Shown: positions 8,597-16,826 of the stretch, in pieces
Layout of the letters: each line of letters opens with the position of its first letter
Position numbering within the stretch: position 1 is the stretch's first letter
Program-made: the position numbers and the translations under genes
NCBI RefSeq assembly: GCF_018614775.1
Contig: NZ_JAGGOF010000087.1
Coordinates: 1-63,804 of the forward strand
DNA length: 63,804 nt
Origin: Pseudomonas fluorescens
GTDB taxonomy: Bacteria; Pseudomonadota; Gammaproteobacteria; Pseudomonadales; Pseudomonadaceae
Reading direction: 5' to 3'
The notes under the pieces: model-generated
The model's database searches: none
The model's input: only the letters and a program-made list of their open reading frames with translations
What the model was told of the DNA's origin: nothing

Positions 8597-11500
8597 ATGC
8601 TCAGATGCATAAAGGAATATCTCCTGCTATTGAGCGCAGGGTTATATGCAGGCCTTCTCGCGGCGGCACCGGCGATGCCCGAGAACATGACGCTGCTGGG
8701 TCGCTCGACGGCGGCGGCCTCAATCCGGCTCGATGATGCGCAACAGGCGTGGCTACAGGCTCGCCGGGAGTTGGTCCTGGGCACCTCCGCGCCGGATTAT
8801 CCCCCCTTCGACCTCACCACCAGCGGGCAGGACTACGAGGGCATGACGGCCGACTATGCCGCTATCATCGCCCAGGCGACCGGCCTGCCCATGAGAGTCC
8901 TGCGCTTCAATTCCCGAGACGCCGCCCTGGCGGCACTCGAACATGGGCAAATCGACCTGCTGGGCACCGCCAACGGTTTCGAAGCCCGTCACCCCGACAT
9001 CGCACTGTCGACGCCCTATGCCGTGGACCAACCGGTGCTCGTCACCCGGACCCAGGAAAGCCCATCCCTGGCCGACGGCCTCGAAGGGTTGCGGCTGAGC
9101 ATGGTCTATCACTACCTGCCCCTTGAGGAAATCGAGCGCCTGTACCCCAAGGCCCACCTGACGACCTACCCGTCCTACCAGAACGCAATCAATGCCGTCG
9201 CCTTCGGCCAGGCCGACGTGTTTCTCGGTGACACCCTTTCCACCCACTACATGATCAGCAAGGGCTACCTGAGCAATATCCGCATGGCCAGTTTCGGTCA
9301 ACATGAGGCCTTCGGCTTTGGCTTCGCGGTACGACGTAGCGATAACCGCCTGCTGGAGATCGTCAACGCCACGCTGAACCAGATTCCCCTCGCTGAACAA
9401 GCCAGCATTTCCAAACGCTGGAGCGCGGGCAGCGACGTGTACCTGGCCGATCACAAGATACAACTGACCGACCGGGAACAACGGTGGCTGGCGGCGCATC
9501 CGGTGGTGCGGGTGGTGGTGAATGAAAACTCCGCGCCGTTTACGTTCTTCGATTCGGACGGCACCTTGCGGGGGATCAGCGCCGACCTGCTGGAGTTGAT
9601 CAGGCTGCGTACCGGACTGCGCCTGGACATCCAGCGCCGCCAGAGTGACAGCGAGATGATCGCCGCGATCCAGCAGGGTCAGGCCGACCTGATCGCGGCA
9701 TTCCTGCCCAGCAGGGAACGGCAGCAGAAATTGAAATTCAGCCGGCCTTACCTCGACAGCTCGTTCGTCCTGCTGACCCGCAAACAGTCGGGTACACCGG
9801 CCACGCTCGACCAGTTCGACAGCCGCAGCCTGGCAATCGCCAAGGGTAATCCGCTGATCGAATGGCTGCGCAGCCAGTATCCGGACATCAGGATCGTCGA
9901 AACGGACGGCACCCTGGGCGCCATGGAAATGCTCGCCCAGGGCCAGGTCGATGGGAGCGTAAGCTCGCTGGTCATGGCGAACTACTTCATCTCATCCCAC
10001 TCCTGGCGGAACACCCTGCAAATCAACAGCACCGTCGGCACCCAGCAGGCCCTGTTCGCGCTGGCCAGCGGAAAAAACGCCACAGCGCTGAATTCAATTC
10101 TCGACAAGGCCCTGATCAGCATCGATCCCGACCAGTTGGGTGTGATCAATAACCGCTGGCGCGGCTACGTCTCACCCTCGCAACATACTTGGCGCACCTA
10201 TCATCGCCTGTTCTTCCAGATCGTCGCGGGTGTCGGCCTGCTGTTGCTGCTTTCCCTGGCCTGGAACGCCTACATGCAACGCCAGATCAGGCAGCGGCAA
10301 CGGGCCGAACTCGCCCTCAATGACCAACTCGAATTCATGCATTCGCTGCTCAACGGTACGCCCCACCCGATCTACGTCAGGGATCGCAACGGCGTCCTGC
10401 AGAGCTGCAATGACAGTTATCTGGAAACGTTCGACGCCAGGCGCGAAGACGTCATCGGCAAGAATGTGCTTCCGGGTTCAATGAGCAATGCATTCGAAGC
10501 GCAGGAGTACCAGGCGGACTATCAACGCGTCATGGCCGAGGGCACCCCACTGATCGTTGATCGTCCCTTGCACATCGGCGATCGAGCGCTGACGATCTAT
10601 CACTGGATTCTGCCTTACCGGAACTCGGCCGCAGAGGTACAAGGCATCATCGGTGGCTGGATCGACATCAGTGAGCGCCGGCAGCTTTTCGAAGAGCTGC
10701 GTGCGTCCAAGAAACAGGCCGATGACGCGAACCGGGCCAAGAGTACGTTCCTGGCAACCATGAGCCATGAAATCCGTACGCCCATGAACGCCGTGATCGG
10801 CATGCTCGAACTGGCCCTCAAACAGGCCGACAAGGGCCATGTGGACCGTTCGACCATAGAGGTCGCCTACGAATCGGCCGCCGGCTTGCTCGAACTGATC
10901 GGCGACATCCTGGACATCGCCCGTATCGAATCGGGGCATCTGAGCCTGGCGCCCGAGCGGGTCAATCTCCGGACCCTGCTGCAATCGGTCATTCGAGTCT
11001 TCGAAGGCGTCGCCAGGCAGAAAAACCTCGCATTGTCGCTGCAGTTCGACGCTGCCGAGGGCAACCCGGACGTATTGATGGACCCGTTGCGGTTCAAACA
11101 GGTGGTCTCGAACCTGATCAGCAACGCCCTCAAGTTCACCGAACAGGGCCGAGTGCTGGTCAAGGTGCAGCTGTCTGCAACCGACCAGGACGACATCCGG
11201 CACCTGCACCTGGAGGTTATAGACAGCGGCATCGGCATCGGCCCGGCCGACCTGAAACGTCTGTTCGAGCCTTTTGCCCAGGTCGACAATACCGGTCGGA
11301 TGGCCCGCAAAGGCGCCGGCCTCGGGCTGGTGATCAGTCGCAACCTGTGCCAGATGATGGGCGGCACCCTGCTGATGAACAGCCAACCCGGCCTTGGCAC
11401 TCAGGTCCAGGTCCGCCTGCAACTGGCCGTCCTGCCAACGGCGCCGATTTGCGCAGCGACTTTACCGGCCATCGAAACGGCCAAGGCCGCCTTGAACGTG

Positions 11501-12214
11501 CTGGTGGTGGATGATCATCCCGCCAATCGCCTGCTGATGTCGCAGCAACTGGAATACCTCGGCTATCAATACCAGGTCGCCCGTGATGGCGCCCATGGGC
11601 TCGAGGTATGGCAGCAAGGGCATTTCGACCTGGTCATTGCCGATTGCAACATGCCCATCATGAGCGGCTATGAACTGGCCCGATCGATTCGTCGTGATGA
11701 GTCCGAACAGAAACGGCCGTCCTGCGTGATCCTCGGGTTTACCGCCAATGCCCAACCGGAGGAAAAGCAGCGCTGCCTGGATGCCGGAATGAACGACTGC
11801 CTGTTCAAGCCGATCAGCCTGAGCGCCCTGAGCCAGTGGATCAAAAGCGTAAAACCCAGCCGCCAGCCGAGCGTTTTCAACCTGCAAAGCCTGCACGCGT
11901 TGACCGGCGGCGACCCTTCGTCCATTCAGCGACTGCTGGCCGAATTGCTCAATAGCAACCGCCTGGACCGCCAGGAGTTGCTTGACGTTGCCCAAGACGG
12001 TGACCGCCAGGTACTGACCGAAACGGCGCACAAAATCAAAGGGGTCGCCCGAATCGTGCAGGCGACGGCGTTGATCCAGCGGTGCGAGGCGCTGGAGCAG
12101 GCCTGTCACCCGGCCTCGACAGCCGAGCAGATCAACGAGTGCATCGAAGCCCTCGACCAGACGATGACGGAACTGGGGCTTGCCCTGGAAACGGCGCTCG
12201 CCAAGGCAGAATGA
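8597..12214 (+). CDS. BvgS/EvgS-like unorthodox hybrid sensor kinase
   Basis: A 1205-residue inner-membrane phosphorelay kinase. Order: signal segment (1-25); two periplasmic SBP_bac_3 (Venus flytrap) domains, about 40-285 and 290-530; one transmembrane helix near 535-560; PAS (about 575-695); HisKA with His724 in TMSHEIRTP; HATPase; receiver with Asp1016 in DLVIADCNMP; Hpt with His1145 in TAHKIKGVAR. All phosphorelay residues are present, so a His-Asp-His-Asp relay to the adjacent regulator is expected. ATG 8597 gives a clean signal sequence; an in-frame TTG at 8579 would overlap the upstream gene. The ligand is unknown. The tandem flytrap domains suggest a small polar solute or a chemical state such as nicotinate, sulfate or quinone redox, as in relatives. 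Confidence 0.9.
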   Translation: MLRCIKEYLLLLSAGLYAGLLAAAPAMPENMTLLGRSTAAASIRLDDAQQAWLQARRELVLGTSAPDYPPFDLTTSGQDYEGMTADYAAIIAQATGLPMRVLRFNSRDAALAALEHGQIDLLGTANGFEARHPDIALSTPYAVDQPVLVTRTQESPSLADGLEGLRLSMVYHYLPLEEIERLYPKAHLTTYPSYQNAINAVAFGQADVFLGDTLSTHYMISKGYLSNIRMASFGQHEAFGFGFAVRRSDNRLLEIVNATLNQIPLAEQASISKRWSAGSDVYLADHKIQLTDREQRWLAAHPVVRVVVNENSAPFTFFDSDGTLRGISADLLELIRLRTGLRLDIQRRQSDSEMIAAIQQGQADLIAAFLPSRERQQKLKFSRPYLDSSFVLLTRKQSGTPATLDQFDSRSLAIAKGNPLIEWLRSQYPDIRIVETDGTLGAMEMLAQGQVDGSVSSLVMANYFISSHSWRNTLQINSTVGTQQALFALASGKNATALNSILDKALISIDPDQLGVINNRWRGYVSPSQHTWRTYHRLFFQIVAGVGLLLLLSLAWNAYMQRQIRQRQRAELALNDQLEFMHSLLNGTPHPIYVRDRNGVLQSCNDSYLETFDARREDVIGKNVLPGSMSNAFEAQEYQADYQRVMAEGTPLIVDRPLHIGDRALTIYHWILPYRNSAAEVQGIIGGWIDISERRQLFEELRASKKQADDANRAKSTFLATMSHEIRTPMNAVIGMLELALKQADKGHVDRSTIEVAYESAAGLLELIGDILDIARIESGHLSLAPERVNLRTLLQSVIRVFEGVARQKNLALSLQFDAAEGNPDVLMDPLRFKQVVSNLISNALKFTEQGRVLVKVQLSATDQDDIRHLHLEVIDSGIGIGPADLKRLFEPFAQVDNTGRMARKGAGLGLVISRNLCQMMGGTLLMNSQPGLGTQVQVRLQLAVLPTAPICAATLPAIETAKAALNVLVVDDHPANRLLMSQQLEYLGYQYQVARDGAHGLEVWQQGHFDLVIADCNMPIMSGYELARSIRRDESEQKRPSCVILGFTANAQPEEKQRCLDAGMNDCLFKPISLSALSQWIKSVKPSRQPSVFNLQSLHALTGGDPSSIQRLLAELLNSNRLDRQELLDVAQDGDRQVLTETAHKIKGVARIVQATALIQRCEALEQACHPASTAEQINECIEALDQTMTELGLALETALAKAE

Positions 12215-12327
12215 CCCAGTGTTTACTATGCTGCTCGCTCAGCAGTGCGTACCAGGGTGTTCTCGATCAGTGTCCCCTTCGCGCGGAAAAACCCGCTGAG
12301 AACGCCCCTTCACTTGGAGTGACTGCA

Positions 12328-15276
12328 ATGCCCAGCGCACCGCGTCCGGAAAAACGCCGGTTCCCCCTGCATGTCCATATCAGCGTGATGTTTACCCTGC
12401 TTCTGCTGCTGACCGGGGTCGTACTGGGTATTTTCAACTATCAGCACACCACGCAAATCATCCTGTCGAGCAGTGAAAAACTGTTCAATCGCATTGAACA
12501 GGATGTGCGCCTGGATTTGTACGGCACCTACGAACCGATCCGCCACCTGCTCAGCCTGCTGGCCGATTACCCGGCGACACGCACGCCGCAGATGGACCAA
12601 CGCCTGGCCCTGCTCGGGCCCTTCAGCCAGGCGCTGCGGGACAACCCGAACCTGGCGTCGTTGTACCTGGGCGACACCCAGGGTAATTTCCTGATGGTTC
12701 GGCCGTTGCGCAGTGCCCCGCTGAAAACCGCCCTGGATGCACCGGCCAATGCGGCCTATCAGGTCTGGACCGTGGAGCGGGCAAGCCCTGCGGCCGCGGT
12801 GCGCGCCCAGTCATTGTTCTACGACGAGCGCCTGGCGCTCATCGATCGCCGGGACATCGCCGACGAAACGTTCGATCCGCGCAGTCGAGGCTGGTTTCGC
12901 AGTGCCTTGGATACCGCCGATCAAATCACCACCGCCCCCTACGTCTTCTTCTCCACCCACACCATCGGCACGACCCTCGCCCGGCGCAGCGGTGAGCACG
13001 CCGTCATCGGTGCCGACCTGACGCTTGCAGCCCTGTCCCAGACCTTGGCCAAGCATAAGGCCACTGTCGGCACCGAGATCGTCTTGCTCGACCCCCAAGG
13101 CAACGCCGTGGCCTACCCCGACAGTGGCCGACTGGTTGCCGATGCCCAGTCGGCGCGCCTGATCAAGGCTCGCGACCTCAACCCGGCCATCGCTGCCGCA
13201 CTCGACGACAGCACGGATACCCCTCGGCTGGAAGCAGCCGGACGCCGGTGGATCGTGTCGCGCAGCCATATGCAGGAGGGCGGGCCACAGGGCCTGGAAC
13301 TGGCATTGCTGGTACCTGAAGATGAACTGCTGGACGACGCCTATCGCATGCGCTGGCAAGGCGCGCTCGTCACGCTCGCCACCTTGTTGCTGTGCCTGCC
13401 GCTGGGCTGGCTGACGTCGAGGATTCTGGTCAAGCCGTTGCGCGCCCTGGTGCAGGAGGCCGATGCCATTCGCAGTTTTGACTTCAACTACCCGGTGTCG
13501 CGGCGCTCGCCGGTGCTGGAGGTCGATCAATTGGGCGTGTCGATGGCGCGCATGAAAGAGACCCTGGCAAGCTTCTTTGAAATCACCGCCAGCCTGCGCG
13601 CCGAAACCCGCTTCGCACCGTTGCTGGAGCGGGTGTTGTTCGAGACCGTGAAAATCGCCCAGGCCCAGGCCGGGCTGATCTACTTGCGAGAGAATGACGA
13701 TAATCGGGCCAAGCCGTATGGGTTGGTAATCGACGGTAAGCCCCGAGACCTGAAGACGTTCAAATTGAACAGTTATGAACTGCAGGCTGACGACAGTCCA
13801 CAATGGCTACAGCAACTGGCCGCCTCGGACAATCTGGTGACCTCCCTGGGCTTTGAACAGGCGGGTGACCTGCAAGGTGTGCTGCGAGCCATGGACGCGC
13901 CCAGGGCTCACCTGATCGGCATTCGTTTGCGCAATCGTCACCAGGAAACCGTCGGCGTACTGGTGTTGCTGATCAACGACAGTGGCACCGAAGCCGACCT
14001 GGAAAAACTCCAACCGGACCGCATCGCCTTCCTTCAGGCCGTATCCGGCGCCGCCACCGTCAGCATCGAAGGCCAACGCCTGCAAGCCAGGCAAAAGCAG
14101 TTACTGGATTCGTTCATTCAACTGTTGGCCGGTGCAATCGACGCCAAGAGTCCTTATACCGGCGGCCATTGCCAACGGGTGCCGGTGCTGACGCTGATGC
14201 TCGCCCAGGCCGCCGCTGCCAGCCAGGCGCCGGCGTTCGATGCGTACCAACCGACCGAGGATGAGTGGGAAGCGCTGCACATCGCCGCCTGGCTGCACGA
14301 TTGCGGCAAGGTCACGACCCCCGAATACGTCGTGGACAAAGCCACCAAGCTGGAAACCCTGAACGACCGGATCCACGAAATACGCACGCGCTTCGAAGTG
14401 CTCAAGCGTGACGCCTGGGTCGATTACTGGCAGGCCGTGGCAACCGGCGGCGAACCGTCATCCCTGGCCCGGCGTCGCGACGCCACACTGGCCGGCCTGG
14501 ATGAGGACTTTGCGTTTGTCGCCCGCTGCAATCTGGGCTCCGAAGCCATGGCCGACGCTGACCTGCAACGCCTGCAGGCCATCGCCCGACGCCCGTGGCG
14601 TCGAACCCTCGATGATCGCCTGGGGGTTTCCTGGGAGGAGAACCGGCGCCAGGCCCGCACGCCCCCACCGACACTGCCCGTCACTGAGCCGCTGTTGGCG
14701 GACAAGCCCGAGCACCTGTTCGAGCGCCACGAGGCCGAGCTGATCCCGGCGGATAATCCCTGGGGTTTCCAGCTCGATGTACCACGCTGGAAATACAACC
14801 GCGGCGAACTCTATAACCTCAGTATTACCCGGGGCACACTGACACGAGAGGAGCGCTACGTCATCAATCATCACATGGTGCAGACAATCCTGATGCTCAG
14901 CCAACTGCCCTTCCCCAGCCACTTGGACAATGTGGCCGAAATCGCCGGCGGTCATCACGAGAAGATGGACGGCAGCGGTTACCCCAAGGGACTCAAGCGC
15001 AACGAAATGAGCCTGCCGGCGAGGATGATGGCGATTGCCGACATTTTCGAAGCGCTGACGGCAGCCGACCGCCCCTACAAGAAAGCCAAGAAGCTGAGTG
15101 AAGCCCTGGGCATCATGGCCACCATGTGCCGTGAGGCCCATATCGATCCCGAGCTGTTCGGGCTGTTTCTCGATGAGCAGATCTACTCGCGTTATGCCGA
15201 GCAGTTTCTCGACCCGAGCCAGATCGACGACGTTGACCCGGATAGCCTGCGGGTCAAGGCCGGCTTGAAGCCATGA
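12328..15276 (+). CDS. Membrane-bound Cache-HAMP-GAF-HD-GYP protein
   Basis: A 982-residue protein with a transmembrane helix near 17-40, a periplasmic Cache-like sensor (about 45-335), a second helix near 340-365 (LVTLATLLLCLPLGWLTSRI), HAMP, a GAF-like domain (about 430-580) and a C-terminal HD-GYP domain. The HD pair is in AAWLHDCGK and the GYP signature is HHEKMDGSGYPKG. HD-GYP proteins degrade c-di-GMP or serve as sensors. Roughly 135 extra residues are inserted between the HD and GYP parts, rich in charged and proline residues. GGAG at 12316-12319 sits 8 nt before the ATG. It follows the BvgS-like gene on the same strand, 113 bases on, so it may be co-regulated. Confidence 0.86.
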   Translation: MPSAPRPEKRRFPLHVHISVMFTLLLLLTGVVLGIFNYQHTTQIILSSSEKLFNRIEQDVRLDLYGTYEPIRHLLSLLADYPATRTPQMDQRLALLGPFSQALRDNPNLASLYLGDTQGNFLMVRPLRSAPLKTALDAPANAAYQVWTVERASPAAAVRAQSLFYDERLALIDRRDIADETFDPRSRGWFRSALDTADQITTAPYVFFSTHTIGTTLARRSGEHAVIGADLTLAALSQTLAKHKATVGTEIVLLDPQGNAVAYPDSGRLVADAQSARLIKARDLNPAIAAALDDSTDTPRLEAAGRRWIVSRSHMQEGGPQGLELALLVPEDELLDDAYRMRWQGALVTLATLLLCLPLGWLTSRILVKPLRALVQEADAIRSFDFNYPVSRRSPVLEVDQLGVSMARMKETLASFFEITASLRAETRFAPLLERVLFETVKIAQAQAGLIYLRENDDNRAKPYGLVIDGKPRDLKTFKLNSYELQADDSPQWLQQLAASDNLVTSLGFEQAGDLQGVLRAMDAPRAHLIGIRLRNRHQETVGVLVLLINDSGTEADLEKLQPDRIAFLQAVSGAATVSIEGQRLQARQKQLLDSFIQLLAGAIDAKSPYTGGHCQRVPVLTLMLAQAAAASQAPAFDAYQPTEDEWEALHIAAWLHDCGKVTTPEYVVDKATKLETLNDRIHEIRTRFEVLKRDAWVDYWQAVATGGEPSSLARRRDATLAGLDEDFAFVARCNLGSEAMADADLQRLQAIARRPWRRTLDDRLGVSWEENRRQARTPPPTLPVTEPLLADKPEHLFERHEAELIPADNPWGFQLDVPRWKYNRGELYNLSITRGTLTREERYVINHHMVQTILMLSQLPFPSHLDNVAEIAGGHHEKMDGSGYPKGLKRNEMSLPARMMAIADIFEALTAADRPYKKAKKLSEALGIMATMCREAHIDPELFGLFLDEQIYSRYAEQFLDPSQIDDVDPDSLRVKAGLKP

Positions 15277-15308
15277 ACACCGTCCTTGCAGGAGCGCCTA
15301 TCGAACCA

Positions 15309-15791
15309 TCAGCACTCGGTCAGGCGCAGGAAAATCGCCGCCAACGCTTCGATGCCGGCCTGATCCTGTTCGGTAAAGCGCCCCGGTTTCGGGCTGTCCA
15401 GGTCAAGCACGCCAATCAGGCGCCCGTCCTTGAGCAGCGGCACCACCAGCTCACTGTTCGACGCGCTGTCGCAGGCGATGTGCCCGGCGAAGGCATGGAC
15501 ATCTTCGACCCGCTGGGTCTGCCGGGTCGCCGCCGCCGTGCCGCACACGCCACGGCCGAAGGGAATCCGCACGCAGGCGATCTGGCCCTGGAACGGTCCC
15601 AGGACCAGCTCATCGTTGCGATTGAGGTAGAAGCCGGCCCAGTTCAGGTCGTCCAGCTGACTGAACAGGAACGCCGAGAACTGCGCCGCATTGGCGATGA
15701 AATCACGCTCATCGGCCAACAAGGATTCAAGCTGTGCCGCTAACAGACCGTAGCCGTCGAGGCCTTCGCCGGTGCTCTTCAAATCGATCAT
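15309..15791 (-). CDS. msrC: Free methionine-(R)-sulfoxide reductase (GAF domain)
   Basis: A 160-residue single-GAF enzyme that reduces free methionine-R-sulfoxide. The family residues are visible in order: NWAGFYL near residue 52, GPFQGQIACVRIPFGRGVCGTAA (cysteines near 73 and 83) and HIACDSASNSELVVPL with the catalytic cysteine near 107. The start at ATG 15791 overlaps the stop of the upstream DUF815 gene by four bases, so the two are translationally linked. It adds to MsrB at 20.3 kb in repairing oxidised methionine. Confidence 0.88.
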   Translation of the reverse strand: MIDLKSTGEGLDGYGLLAAQLESLLADERDFIANAAQFSAFLFSQLDDLNWAGFYLNRNDELVLGPFQGQIACVRIPFGRGVCGTAAATRQTQRVEDVHAFAGHIACDSASNSELVVPLLKDGRLIGVLDLDSPKPGRFTEQDQAGIEALAAIFLRLTEC

Positions 15792-16678
15792 GCCTTGTGC
15801 TCCAACAATTTCAGGCCTACCCAGTAACGGGCGAACTGGTACGCACAACGGCCGTTGCGGTTGCCACGACCGGTGGCCCAGCGGACCGCCAGCACATCCA
15901 GCGCCTCGTCACGCTGCCAGGCCAGCCCGGCCTTGGCGGCCAGCTCACCGATCCAGTGCTCCACCACGTTGAGAAAATGCTCCTGGGTAAACGGATAGAA
16001 CGACAGCCACAAGCCGAACCGGTCGGACAAGGCGATCTTGTCCTCGACGGCTTCGCTGGGGTGAAGCTCGCCATCGACCCGCTTCCAGTTTTCGTTGTCG
16101 CTTTCCTTTTCCGGCACCAGGTGGCGGCGGTTGGAGGTCGCGTACAACAGTACGTTGTCCGGCGCCTGTTCCAGCGAGCCATCCAACACGCTTTTCAGCA
16201 CACGGTAGTCGCCTTCACCGGACTCGAACGACAGGTCATCGCAGAACAACACGAAACGCTGGGGCAGTTTCGCGAGCTGCTCAACCACTCGCGGCAGATC
16301 CGCCAGATGATCACGCTCGATCTCGATCAGCCGCAAACCGTGCTGGGCATGTTCGGCCAACAGGGCGCGCACCAGCGACGATTTACCCGTACCGCGCGAA
16401 CCCCACAGCAGCGCATGGTTGGCGGGCATGCCGTCGATGAACTGCCGGGTGTTGCGGCTCAGCTGTTCGACCTGTCGCTCGACGCCGATCAGGTCCGACA
16501 GGCGCATGTCCAGGCTGACCTGAAGCGGCAGCAGGTAACCGCTGCGACCGTCACGCTGCCAGCGGGCGGCCAGGGTCTGGCGCCAATCAATGTCGGGCCG
16601 GGGAGCCGGCAACAACGGTTCGATCCGGGCCAGCACGGCATCGGCGCGTTCAAGAAAAGCATTCAATCGAGCATCCAC
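15788..16678 (-). CDS. DUF815-family AAA+ ATPase
   Basis: A 296-residue cytosolic P-loop ATPase of the DUF815 family. The Walker A motif WGSRGTGKSSLVRAL lies near residues 92-106, Walker B FVLFCDDLSFE near 145, and a sensor-like TSNRRHL near 185. The C-terminal FARYWVGLKLL is shared with the family. The molecular role is not established. The four-base overlap with the methionine sulfoxide reductase gene suggests a functional or regulatory link, though family members are also found next to unrelated genes. No signal peptide or membrane segment is seen. Confidence 0.82.
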   Translation of the reverse strand: MDARLNAFLERADAVLARIEPLLPAPRPDIDWRQTLAARWQRDGRSGYLLPLQVSLDMRLSDLIGVERQVEQLSRNTRQFIDGMPANHALLWGSRGTGKSSLVRALLAEHAQHGLRLIEIERDHLADLPRVVEQLAKLPQRFVLFCDDLSFESGEGDYRVLKSVLDGSLEQAPDNVLLYATSNRRHLVPEKESDNENWKRVDGELHPSEAVEDKIALSDRFGLWLSFYPFTQEHFLNVVEHWIGELAAKAGLAWQRDEALDVLAVRWATGRGNRNGRCAYQFARYWVGLKLLEHKA

Positions 16679-16826
16679 GTCTTTTCCTCGGACTGGTTCA
16701 CGGTAATGATGGCGCTACCGCGACGAAACGCCTTACCCAATGGCGGGTCTACCCCAAATAACAGGAGCCGGTCACACCGGAATTCAACGATGATCAGCTA
16801 TGCTTGAGCGGCGAAGGGAAACGTAA

